Origin: Puia dinghuensis
Lineage (GTDB): Bacteria > Bacteroidota > Bacteroidia > Chitinophagales > Chitinophagaceae
Length of the DNA: 62,564 bases
NCBI GenBank assembly: GCA_026225275.1
Contig: JAMFSL010000173.1
Location: 1 to 62,564, forward strand
Direction: 5' to 3'
Part shown: piece by piece, positions 1-8,600 of the stretch
How positions within the stretch are numbered: the first letter of the stretch is position 1
Layout of the letters: every line of letters begins with the position of its first letter
Program-made: the position numbers and the translations under genes
The notes under the pieces: model-generated
Databases searched by the model: none
What the model saw: only the letters and a program-made list of their open reading frames with translations
What the model was told of the DNA's origin: nothing

Positions 1-756
1 CAGGCTCGAGTTGTAATACCTGGAGTATTTGTATTCCTCTTTTTCCTTTGACAATATTTCGTTGGATATGGCAGGGATTTCGCCGATATCCCTCGCCAGC
101 AGCCCGGTCGCGGCGCCAAAGCCCAGCAGGGCAGGGGAGTTGACATACTGATCGCCGATATTATATTCTACCTTGTCATGATCTTCCGGCGACTGAAATG
201 CCAGATTTTCGATTTCCGTTACCTGTTGCCGGTCGTTGAACCGGAGGGAAAATTGGGGTGTGATGACTGATGACAGCCTCTTATCTGCCGACAGAAGCGG
301 CAGGAGGTAGATGACGTCATCCAGCCCGATGCTCACGGATAAGATCCGCCAACCGTGTCGCCGGGCATCCGCCACTATCTTATCCAGCACCTCTTTCCGG
401 ATGACGGATATGGAGACGATCTCTTCCAGCCGGGTGACCATGCAATAGAATTCATTTGGATTGGCATTCGGCAGCATCATTTCTATTGGCCTGTCGGTCA
501 GATCCCGCAGGGCGAAATATTTCTGCAACACGCCTCTTCCATTGACCGTGATGGCCAGCGGCGCCGCGGCGCCGGCTCTTTGCATCAACTGCTCATACGA
601 CGATAAGAAATGAAATTCCTTTTCCTTACGGATATTGTTCTTGTCCAGCCGCAGAAGCGCTCCGCTGAAGAGCAGGTCCCCGCCGGAAAGCAGAGATATC
701 TCTACTCCCGTACATTTGGTCACCTTCAGTATCCTGTCGCTGATTTTTTTAAACAT
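1..756 (-). CDS. GspL/PilM-like assembly-platform protein, C-terminus cut by window edge
   Basis: The minus-strand frame is open from an ATG at 756 to the window edge, giving 252 residues of an incomplete protein. It starts MFKKISDRILKV, three bases after the secretin stop, as the fifth gene of the secretion operon. No signal peptide or membrane segment is visible in this part. A segment APLAITVNGRGVLQKYF (about residues 66-82) and a later LLGFGAATGLLAR (about 218-230) resemble short stretches of the actin-like cytoplasmic platform proteins PilM/GspL, but the usual N-terminal GLDIG phosphate motif is absent. The family call therefore rests mostly on position directly after the secretin; the alternative is an unrelated accessory protein. 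The membrane and PilN-like part, if present, would lie to the left of the window. Confidence 0.6.
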   Translation of the reverse strand, partial: MFKKISDRILKVTKCTGVEISLLSGGDLLFSGALLRLDKNNIRKEKEFHFLSSYEQLMQRAGAAAPLAITVNGRGVLQKYFALRDLTDRPIEMMLPNANPNEFYCMVTRLEEIVSISVIRKEVLDKIVADARRHGWRILSVSIGLDDVIYLLPLLSADKRLSSVITPQFSLRFNDRQQVTEIENLAFQSPEDHDKVEYNIGDQYVNSPALLGFGAATGLLARDIGEIPAISNEILSKEKEEYKYSRYYNSSL

Positions 757-759
757 GGC

Positions 760-2724
760 TTAATTATAAGAGATTTTAGGACGAACGAAGACAACGGATA
801 CTACTTTGGTTAGTGTCTTCGACCGCTGGCTAAAGAGCCATTTCAGGACCGGGATCCGGGAAAGGATGGGAATCCCCGAGGCCGTCTCATCCCGCTCGGT
901 CCTTTCGAGACCTCCCAGAAGCACCATTTCCTCGTCTCTGATCCGGATGATGGATTTATATTTGCTGGTGGACGTTTCGGGCGGACCCGGAGCGCCGTCC
1001 GCCGAGGTAAAATCGGTAATATTCACGGTGATGGTCAGCGTTACCTGGTCATCACCCGACACGATCGGAAGGATGTCGATGGCCATATTAGCCTCTACCG
1101 GAATGTATTGCTGGGTGACGACGGTCTGGGTCGATAATGATCCAAGAACATTCTGCGTTTGATTCGTGTAATACCTGGTGCTGCCGATGCTCAGACTGGC
1201 AGTATGGCCATTCAGGGTCGATAGTTTGGGCGTTTGATGAACGTCTACGTTGTTCTTGCTTTCGAGGGCGCTGATGTTGACATAAAAGCTTGGAGCTACT
1301 TTCCCCAGGTTGAAGGTATTGTTCAGGCCGATATTGCTGAGGAATTGATTGATATCCCTGTTGCCAAAGGTAAAATTCAGCCCACCGCTGCCCAGGATGC
1401 TGCCACCGGGCGCAACCGAATCCGAGGTGCCCGCCGAAAGGCCTGCGCTGACGGTCCTTGTTTTTGTGATGTCTATGAGGATCACTTCCAGGGTAATCAT
1501 CGGCACTACTTTATCGATCTGCTTCACGAATGCCTCTATTTCCGTCATCTGGGGCTGTGATCCGGACAAAAGGAAACTGTTCAGTTCACGGAATTCCTTG
1601 ATTTCGACCCCTTGTCTGAGTTCAGGCGGTATAACGGAAATCAGGGAATCGACTGACCGGTATTGCAGCTGGATCAGCTTCATGGCCCTTATACCTTCGT
1701 CCTTTCTATCCCCGATCATGTAGACGCCCCTGTCGACATTGTAGGTATATTTGGAGTCCTGGAGAATAAAGCCCAATACCCTTTCGAAGGGCATATTTTT
1801 GGCATTGGCCGATATGTTGCCGACCATGTCGGAATAAACGAAGTAATTGATGCCGGCCTGTTCCGCAATATTCTTGATGACATCCTTGATCGGGGCGTTG
1901 ATCACATTCAGGTTGACTATTTTGTTGCCTGCCTTGTCATTGTTGACTTGCACGGTGGAACTGCCGGAGGACTTGGAAATCGTGCGGATAGAATAATTCG
2001 AATTGGGGGGTGGATTTTCCGTGGTGACGAGTTCTTCATTTTCCTTCAGTGGCTCCAATTCGAACACACTGTCGTTGGTTGAATTCAGCTTGAAGGAATT
2101 CGTGATAGCCAGCTTTTCCAAAGCGCCGCCGACTGGCATGTCCTGGATATAGCCGCTGATTTTTTTATTGGATAATTCCGGCAGCACAATAATATTCTGA
2201 CCTGTAAGACGGGTTATTCTTTTGGTGACATTGATAAGGGTATCATCCTTCAGATCCATCGTCAGATGTCCGGTCGAAGCATTGTACTGTACCATGAGCT
2301 CTTTGGGCGGCGGCGGAACATTAGCCAGGGGGTCCCGGAACGGGCTGATCGTAATAATGCTACCCACGAAAGTAAAGTCCAGATTGTATTGCCGGGCCAG
2401 GAAGACAAGGATGCTGACCACCGACTCATCGGAAAAATAGTTGGTGATATGCTGCGTCAGGGAAGGATCGATGTTCAGGTTCAGGTTATGGGTGACGGCC
2501 AGGCCTTGCAGGAATTCCTGAAGGGAGCCGTTGGACACGGAGACATCGGCTGTTTCCTTGAGACCGGGTACCGCTACCGATAGCTGTCGCAATCGCTGAT
2601 CGATCACCTGAAACCGGTCGGGCTGCGGTTGTGTCTGGCTGAAAGACCGGGCAGCCGGCCATAATGCAAAGACGACTAATGCAATGAGGGCGCCGGCAAT
2701 GGATCGGATATCGAGGCTCTTCAT
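760..2724 (-). CDS. Type II secretion / type IV pilus secretin (GspD/PilQ-like)
   Basis: A 654-aa outer-membrane secretin. Residues 1-30 form a signal peptide. Residues about 60-128 are an N0/STN-type fold (VSVSNGSLQEFLQGLAV onwards), followed by N1-like ring-building modules at about 150-225 and 273-345. The secretin homology domain fills about 350-654 and ends with the family signature LLGGLERTE, then IPILSRIPVLKWLF. Secretins of this class form the gated outer-membrane channel through which pseudopilus-driven cargo or a pilus leaves the cell. There is no C-terminal S-domain or lipobox, so how it is piloted to the outer membrane is unknown. The gene lies 12 bp behind the ATPase gene in the same operon. 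GspD versus PilQ cannot be decided here. Confidence 0.93.
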   Translation of the reverse strand: MKSLDIRSIAGALIALVVFALWPAARSFSQTQPQPDRFQVIDQRLRQLSVAVPGLKETADVSVSNGSLQEFLQGLAVTHNLNLNIDPSLTQHITNYFSDESVVSILVFLARQYNLDFTFVGSIITISPFRDPLANVPPPPKELMVQYNASTGHLTMDLKDDTLINVTKRITRLTGQNIIVLPELSNKKISGYIQDMPVGGALEKLAITNSFKLNSTNDSVFELEPLKENEELVTTENPPPNSNYSIRTISKSSGSSTVQVNNDKAGNKIVNLNVINAPIKDVIKNIAEQAGINYFVYSDMVGNISANAKNMPFERVLGFILQDSKYTYNVDRGVYMIGDRKDEGIRAMKLIQLQYRSVDSLISVIPPELRQGVEIKEFRELNSFLLSGSQPQMTEIEAFVKQIDKVVPMITLEVILIDITKTRTVSAGLSAGTSDSVAPGGSILGSGGLNFTFGNRDINQFLSNIGLNNTFNLGKVAPSFYVNISALESKNNVDVHQTPKLSTLNGHTASLSIGSTRYYTNQTQNVLGSLSTQTVVTQQYIPVEANMAIDILPIVSGDDQVTLTITVNITDFTSADGAPGPPETSTSKYKSIIRIRDEEMVLLGGLERTERDETASGIPILSRIPVLKWLFSQRSKTLTKVVSVVFVRPKISYN

Positions 2725-2736
2725 GGTGGTTTATGG

Positions 2737-4170
2737 TTAATTGGCCAGTAAAGAATAAATCTCTTCAAGGCTGGTAAGTCCTTGCTCAAACAATTCGAAA
2801 GCATTTTCCGCTAAAGTCTTTATACCCTTTCGGGCCAGTAAATCGCCGACGGACAAATTGCGGGCTTTGATCTGTTCGGCCAGCTCTTCATCCATCGGTA
2901 TGACTTCGTATACGGCCTTTCGGCCTTTAAAGCCCGTATTATAACATTCCTGGCAGCCTTTGGCCACATAGTGGACCGGCACTGGCCTGAAGGACCTCAA
3001 CCGGGTCGGAAACTGCCCCGGCTCAAATTCTCTTTTAGCCTTGCAGGCCGGGCACAGCAGGCGCACGAGCCGTTGTGCCACTGTCGTCTCCAGTGTATCG
3101 GCCAGCAAAAAAGCCGGAATGTCCATATCGATCAGCCGGGAGATCGTACCCCATGCTGAATTGGTATGAATGGTGGAAAGGACCAGATGGCCAGTCAAGG
3201 CCATTCGGACCGCCATATTGGCCGTATCAGTATCCCGGATCTCACCCAGCATGATGATATTCGGGTCCTGCCGGAGGAAATTCCTGAGCGTGGCGGCAAA
3301 GGTCAGACCGATACTTTCTTTTACCTGGACCTGGTTGACGCCTTCGAGCGTATACTCGATGGGATCCTCTATGGTCAGAATATTACGGGTATCGGTATTC
3401 AATAATTTTAGCGTGGCGTACAGGGTGGTTGTCTTCCCGGATCCGGTAGGGCCGCTGATGAGGATAATTCCCTGTTTTTTCTTCAGCCCTTCCAGGTAAT
3501 TGTCCAGGTCGAAGGCGGAAAAGCCCAGTGTATGGATATCGATATTCGTGGCGTCATTGCTGAGAAGCCGGAGCACCACTTTCTCCCCATGAAGCGTCGG
3601 CAGGACGGAAACCCGGATATCGAATTTGTGGCCGCCATGTTCAAAATAGATCCTTCCGTCCTGCGGCAGTCTTTTCTCGGCGATATCGAGATTGGAGACG
3701 ATCTTGATCTTATTGATAAGGGACGGGTATTGTTTTTTTTCCAGGATATACCGTTGTACGAGCACACCATCGATGCGGATCCGTACCCGGCACTTTTCCT
3801 CGTAGATCTCGACATGAATATCGCTGCTTTTGAGATTGCGGGCTTCCGCGATAAGGTGGGTGAGGAAGGATTCGGCATCCCCTGTGTAATAATCGTTTTG
3901 CAACCGGCTATCCTGGCGGTCGTTCGGATAATACTTTTCCAGCGCATTTTGCAGGAGGGATGCCGGTTGCTTCTTCAGGGTTACCTTTTTTCCCGTCAGC
4001 AATTCCAGCTCATCCGCAAGGCTCTCATAAAAATGTCCTTCGTCTACATAAAAGGCAAGGGCGCCATCAGGCCTATCCGAGGGAATAATGCGATAGTGCC
4101 AGGCCTGTCGGCCGGAAATGAGTGGGATGGTTACAGGATCTACGATAAGGTTGTCAACGGTCATTGTCAT
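2737..4170 (-). CDS. GspE/PilB-family secretion ATPase
   Basis: A 477-aa cytoplasmic AAA-like ATPase that powers pseudopilus or pilus assembly at the inner membrane. Visible motifs are the N2-type LKSSDIHVE (about 113-121), Walker A GPTGSGKT (240-247), the Asp box ILTIEDPIE (264-272), Walker B IIMLGEIRD (305-313), the His box GHLVLSTIHTN (327-337), and a four-cysteine zinc site (C373, C376, C406, C409) typical of GspE/PilB and absent from retraction ATPases. The ATG at 4170 was chosen because it overlaps the stop of the peptidase gene as ATGA, a translational-coupling arrangement; the frame extends to a TTG at 4191 that is less likely. The N1 domain is shorter than in many GspE proteins. Confidence 0.95.
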   Translation of the reverse strand: MTMTVDNLIVDPVTIPLISGRQAWHYRIIPSDRPDGALAFYVDEGHFYESLADELELLTGKKVTLKKQPASLLQNALEKYYPNDRQDSRLQNDYYTGDAESFLTHLIAEARNLKSSDIHVEIYEEKCRVRIRIDGVLVQRYILEKKQYPSLINKIKIVSNLDIAEKRLPQDGRIYFEHGGHKFDIRVSVLPTLHGEKVVLRLLSNDATNIDIHTLGFSAFDLDNYLEGLKKKQGIILISGPTGSGKTTTLYATLKLLNTDTRNILTIEDPIEYTLEGVNQVQVKESIGLTFAATLRNFLRQDPNIIMLGEIRDTDTANMAVRMALTGHLVLSTIHTNSAWGTISRLIDMDIPAFLLADTLETTVAQRLVRLLCPACKAKREFEPGQFPTRLRSFRPVPVHYVAKGCQECYNTGFKGRKAVYEVIPMDEELAEQIKARNLSVGDLLARKGIKTLAENAFELFEQGLTSLEEIYSLLAN

Positions 4171-4694
4171 GTCAGTTTCGGTAATATCCAAATGTCATCG
4201 GTCAGCGGATGTTTTAATATGTCATAAAGGGGTAGTACAAGGATCAGAAACCCGGCTTGCAATCCGGCCAGCGGCACGGTCTTGAAATCTCCGGAGAAGA
4301 AATGCCATCTCCGGATAAAAATATAGAGCAACAGGGAAAATAAAAGACTGAGCATGTAGAACAGGATAAAGTTAACAGGGGAGAAGAAACAACAGGTTGC
4401 CAGCAGGAACAGCAGATCTCCCTTTCCGATAGAATGATCGATGACGGTCGTATTTCGCCCATTTCTAAGGAAAAGCCACAATTTCAACAAGAGGTACTGC
4501 AGGACCAGGAAACCGCAATTGATAGCAATATAATACAGTAACAAACCGGGCGAGCGCAATTCGGAGAAGGTAAGCGCTCCACCGGACAAAGCCAGTAAAG
4601 GAAAGAGGTACCAGCTTACGGATCGTGTCTTTAAATCCTGGTAAGCGATGGCGAATAAAATGATGCCGGCGAAGGCGAGAGCGATTATAGGCAT
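4167..4694 (-). CDS. Prepilin peptidase (A24 family), short form
   Basis: A 175-aa polytopic inner-membrane aspartyl protease that should cleave the leader of the neighbouring pseudopilin. The two catalytic aspartates are visible: AYQDLKTRSV near residue 20 and the GxGD motif IGKGDLLF at about residue 90. It lacks the N-terminal cytoplasmic zinc and methyltransferase domain of full-length PilD/GspO (about 250-290 aa), so it may cleave without N-methylating, as in other short A24 enzymes. The start ATG at 4694 abuts the pseudopilin stop codon and the stop overlaps the ATPase start, showing a tightly packed operon. Confidence 0.85.
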   Translation of the reverse strand: MPIIALAFAGIILFAIAYQDLKTRSVSWYLFPLLALSGGALTFSELRSPGLLLYYIAINCGFLVLQYLLLKLWLFLRNGRNTTVIDHSIGKGDLLFLLATCCFFSPVNFILFYMLSLLFSLLLYIFIRRWHFFSGDFKTVPLAGLQAGFLILVLPLYDILKHPLTDDIWILPKLT

Positions 4695-5111
4695 TTAATC
4701 AGGTGTGGTTTCAAGCAGGTTTTTATTTTCATCGATTTCCCAGACATTGAACGTTCCGTTCCCATTGAAATCCACGACCGAAGTGGCCCTGGCTTTGAAA
4801 CCAGTATTATTGGCATCGATAATTTCTATCCGGTAATTGGCTTGCCCTCCATCCGTTGTCAGCTTTTGCTGTTCAAAAGACAGTTCCGTCAAATCCTTGC
4901 TGTATTTCGATTTTTCGTAATAATAGTTTTTTTCGAGGGTATAAACGTGCTGGAGTTGGATCTTGGCTTCCGTTGCTTTGGCTTTGGTAATCAGTGGCAT
5001 TAAATTGGGAAGCGCCAGGAGAATGAGGATTCCGATTATGATGAGGACCACCAGCATTTCGGTGAGGGTAAACGCTTTCAGCTTATAATGGAATAAGGGT
5101 CTTTCTTTCAT
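4695..5111 (-). CDS. Type IV pilin-like pseudopilin
   Basis: A 138-aa pseudopilin and first gene of the secretion operon. The class III leader is short and basic (MKERPLFHYKLKA) and is followed by the mature N-terminus FTLTEMLVVLIIIGI, with Phe at +1 and the conserved Glu at +5. The hydrophobic helix runs to LPNLMPLITKAKATEAK, then a soluble domain of about 100 residues. A calcium-loop-like stretch DFNGNGTFNVWEIDEN near residue 118 recalls the C-terminal region of major pseudopilins of the GspG type. The ATG at 5111 was preferred over an in-frame GTG at 5120. It is the only pilin-like gene in the window; minor pseudopilins and a GspF-type platform protein are not seen and may lie to the left. 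Confidence 0.9.
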   Translation of the reverse strand: MKERPLFHYKLKAFTLTEMLVVLIIIGILILLALPNLMPLITKAKATEAKIQLQHVYTLEKNYYYEKSKYSKDLTELSFEQQKLTTDGGQANYRIEIIDANNTGFKARATSVVDFNGNGTFNVWEIDENKNLLETTPD

Positions 5112-5283
5112 AAGCGACACATTGAGAATTATCGGTTTAGCAACTTGCGGACGACGCAGCGTCTAAGGGTAGACACTTACTCCGATTCTGTCAGCAATAT
5201 ATTGGTAATTTCAATCCTAAGGAAAATTTCCGGAAAAATTTATGGCAAAATAAAATTCCGTTCAAATCAGATATTGGAATTTT

Positions 5284-5314
5284 CAAATATACATACGGGT
5301 AAGTTATAGAAAAA
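5284..5314 (-). promoter_or_regulatory. Candidate promoter of the secretion operon
   Basis: Read on the minus strand, 5291-5284 is TATATTTG, a perfect match to the Bacteroidota -7 box TAnnTTTG. A TTTT at 5314-5311 lies 19 bp upstream, where TTTG is expected for the -33 box. Transcription would start near 5277, leaving a leader of about 165 nt before the pseudopilin ATG at 5111. The -33 match is imperfect, so this is a sequence-only prediction. Confidence 0.45.
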
Positions 5315-5352
5315 TAATTTTCAAATACTGATTTTTTTCAAGATTTTATTTT

Positions 5353-5360
5353 TATGTTTG
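5353..5360 (+). promoter_or_regulatory. Possible -7 box of the RHS operon
   Basis: TATGTTTG matches the Bacteroidota TAnnTTTG -7 consensus. No TTTG-like -33 box is found 19-21 bp upstream; only a T-rich run lies there. The start site would be near 5367, about 250 nt before the first RHS gene. Weak evidence. Confidence 0.25.
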
Positions 5361-5619
5361 ATGAGATTTATTTGCTGTTTAAAGCCAACCTATAACCCTT
5401 AACCTGTTATGACTATCTTTCACGACTATCGTCCACCTTCAAGGACTTCACACCGAGTTATTTATTTTCTCTATCTATACTTTCCGGATTGTCGGCTGCT
5501 GTATTTGGTTTGTCGACGTTGACTGCGGACCAGCCGGAAATTAATCTCTATCCCTATTTATACGAACTTACCGGACTGAGGAAGAAAGGCATTATTTTAT
5601 TGCTTTAAACTTTATCGCT

Positions 5620-8600
5620 ATGCTGCAAGGCAAAAAAACCCGCAGGATGGTAGCGGCTACGCTATTGACCATCCTTTTGACTGACACCTTCGCACCGGCA
5701 GTTTCCTATGCGCTGACATCGGGGCCCACGCAGCCTGAAGCGACGAGCTTCGAGCCGGTGGATACGACGGACATGGTCAATTTGCAGACCGGCGATCTTA
5801 CCTATAACATTCCGCTGCTCGAGGTTCCCGGTCCTGAAGGCGGGTATCCGTTATCGCTATCCTATCATGCGGGGATCCAGACGAATGAGGATGCCAGTTG
5901 GGTGGGGCTGGGCTGGACACTGAACCCCGGAGCGATCAGCCGGAGCGTCAACGGACTGCCGGATGACTGGGACAGGCTGCAGGGCAATACGCATACCTAT
6001 TGGGAAGGCGGTGTTTCGTCCAACTATTCGGTGGGATTGACCGTCGGGGTAGCCAACACTCCGGTGAGCGTCAGTTTCGGTCTGTCGGAGTCCTACGATA
6101 CGTATAAGGGGTTCAGCGTCGGGTATAGTGCAAGTGTGGGACCGCTGAGTCTTACCTGGCAACCCTATAGCAAAGCGACGTTGTCATTGAGCTACCAGAG
6201 CCAACTTAGTCCTGACATTCCCTATACTCAAACTGGCAGTACTTCAGTGGGCTTGTCGATCAGTACCAATTTCAGTTCGGTGAATGTCGGGATCAATGGC
6301 GGTTTGGGGGTGATGGGCGAGAAGATCAGCGGCTCGCTGTCCAGCGATGGTAAATCAACGAGTGGTGTGAGTGGCGGTGGCGCGCCTTTTTTTATGCATA
6401 GCTCCACGGCATCCAAAGTCCAGACGTCCACCTGGGGTTTAAATAACTTCAATATCAACTTGGGGTTAGTGGACCTCAGGTTATCGTACAGTCAAGAGCG
6501 CTATTGGACGAACGAGATTACGACGACCTATTGCAATGGCAGTCTTTATGATTATAATAACTACGGGACGAGTATCGTGTATGACAATTACTCGCTGCTG
6601 GACGATCCGTCGATGTACAATATCGAACAGTATCCCGATCCGACCGTCATGCAGGGTGGGGCGTTGCCGGACTTTGACGATTACAGCGTCATGGCGCAGG
6701 GTCTGGGGGGCAGTATCCGGCCCTATTTATACCAGGGACAGCTGATGGGCCAGGAACAGTTGAACGCCAGCGGCCAGGTGCAGAATCAATACTATACCAA
6801 CGAGGATCCCGGGATAGCGACGGGCTTCAGGTTCGTCGATGATTTTTCGAATGCTTTTGTGCAGCAGCCGTATGCGCCTTATTCGGCGGCCCAGATGACG
6901 ACGAACCTGGCCTCTGACCTGACTACGCCGCCATTTGCCACGAGCGCCTTATTCGGCAGCACCTCGGCTTCGGGCGGTTATGCCAATGGGCCGCAGACGA
7001 ATAATTATGGGGCCACCTATCCGGCCGGTGCGATTGGCAACTTTAACCAGGTAGCGCTGGCGGGCTCCCGGCATGTGGATGTCGGGGTTAAGACCAATCC
7101 TTCGAATATCTACTCGAATAACCCGGGTAATACCCCGGTGAACCGGTATGTCGAGGGAATGATCTCGGGTTTTGCGATCACCAACGAGTCTGGGGTGACC
7201 TATAATTACGGGTTACCGGCCTACTCGTACAATGAGGAGAATTATCAGGAAAAGATAAAGACGCCACAAAACGAGTCAGTATATTTTAACCGGTCTACTA
7301 AGGCCAATCCGTATGCCTATACGTGGTACCTGACGACGATCACGGGCAGCGACTATGTGGACCGGAACAACAATCAGATAGCCGATGAAGGAGACTGGGG
7401 ATATTGGGTGAACTTCGAGTACGGGAAGTGGTCGAATGAATACGCTTGGCGCAATCCGTCGCAGGGACTGGCACGGGATGAAGATCAGCAGTTCCAGGAT
7501 GTGTCCATGGGCTACCGGGAAGTGTATTACCTGAATGCGATACGGACGCGGTCCTATATTGCGCTGTTCGAGAAGGACGTGCGCAATGACGCCAAAGGCG
7601 CCTCGCCTCAGATTTTTTGTAAGAATGGCGGCAGCCAGAACCAGGATTATACCTATCCGCAGGGGGTGTACGATGAAAATAGCAGCCAGAGCCTACAGCT
7701 CAGCCATATCTATGTACTGAATATCGCGGATGCGAATACCGTTCCCGTGAATGCCGGATCGGTTCCTTCCCTTACTCCACCGGGCCGAACGTATATATCC
7801 TGTCTGGCTTATAACCCCTGTCCTGATTGTGAGTTGGGCGACAATGTGCTGGAGAGCCGGGACGTGGATGCGGTGGGACGGGCCTACCTGGAATCGAAGT
7901 CGATCCGGGTGATCGATTTTACCTATGACTATTCCCTCTGCCCGAATACGACCAATAGTTATAATACACTGAATACCGTTACGCCGGGTCCGCTGACGGG
8001 TAAGCTGACGTTGAAGGCGCTGACGATGCGGGGCAAGGGCGGGGCGTCGAGCCTGCCTTCGATGCAGTTCAGCTATGAGCTGCCGCCGGATATGGCGAAG
8101 AGTGCGACAGGCACGGTGTCGCCGACCAGTTTTGTCACCTCGACGACGGTATTCCAGGTCGGGGATATGCTGCAGTCGAACGGAACGTATTACGGGCAGG
8201 TGACGAACTTTGACGGGGCGAGCACCTATACGCTGGCCAATTCGTCGCTGCCGGCCGGGTCGTCGGGCGTCAGCCTCACGCTGACCACGACGAAGAATCC
8301 GCCGTATTACATGGATGCCTATGACATGTGGGGTTTGTACAAGGGGGATTACAACGAGACCGCGATCACGGCGGACGAGAACCTGGGGCGGTATACGAGC
8401 GCAGCGTCTGCGCCCGGGACGGACGCCTGGAGCCTGCATGCGATAACGACGCAGCTGGGTGACAATATCGAGCTCAATTACCAGCCGGACAGCTATCATA
8501 CCGTTGTGATGGATAATACCTATTCGCTGACGATGCAGAATGTCAGCGTCGTATCAGGAACGGGCGGAGCGACCAACGGAACGATCTCCTTTACACTGGC

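Larger units (their letters stand above)
5112..5619. other. 508-bp divergent intergenic region
   Basis: AT-rich spacer between the minus-strand secretion operon and the plus-strand RHS operon. It holds the minus-strand promoter candidate at 5284-5314 and a weaker plus-strand -7-like box at 5353-5360. A 37-codon open frame (5409-5522) has no support as a gene. No repeat, RNA gene or strong hairpin was recognised. The distance from the plus-strand box to the RHS start (about 260 nt) would allow a long structured leader. Confidence 0.6.

Noticed and set aside
4168-4191. Longer TTG-initiated start for the secretion ATPase
   Set aside because: The ATG at 4170 gives an ATGA overlap with the upstream stop, the better coupled start.
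5409-5522. 37-codon frame in the divergent spacer, possible leader peptide
   Set aside because: No signal, membrane helix or amino-acid run typical of leader peptides, and no attenuator follows it.
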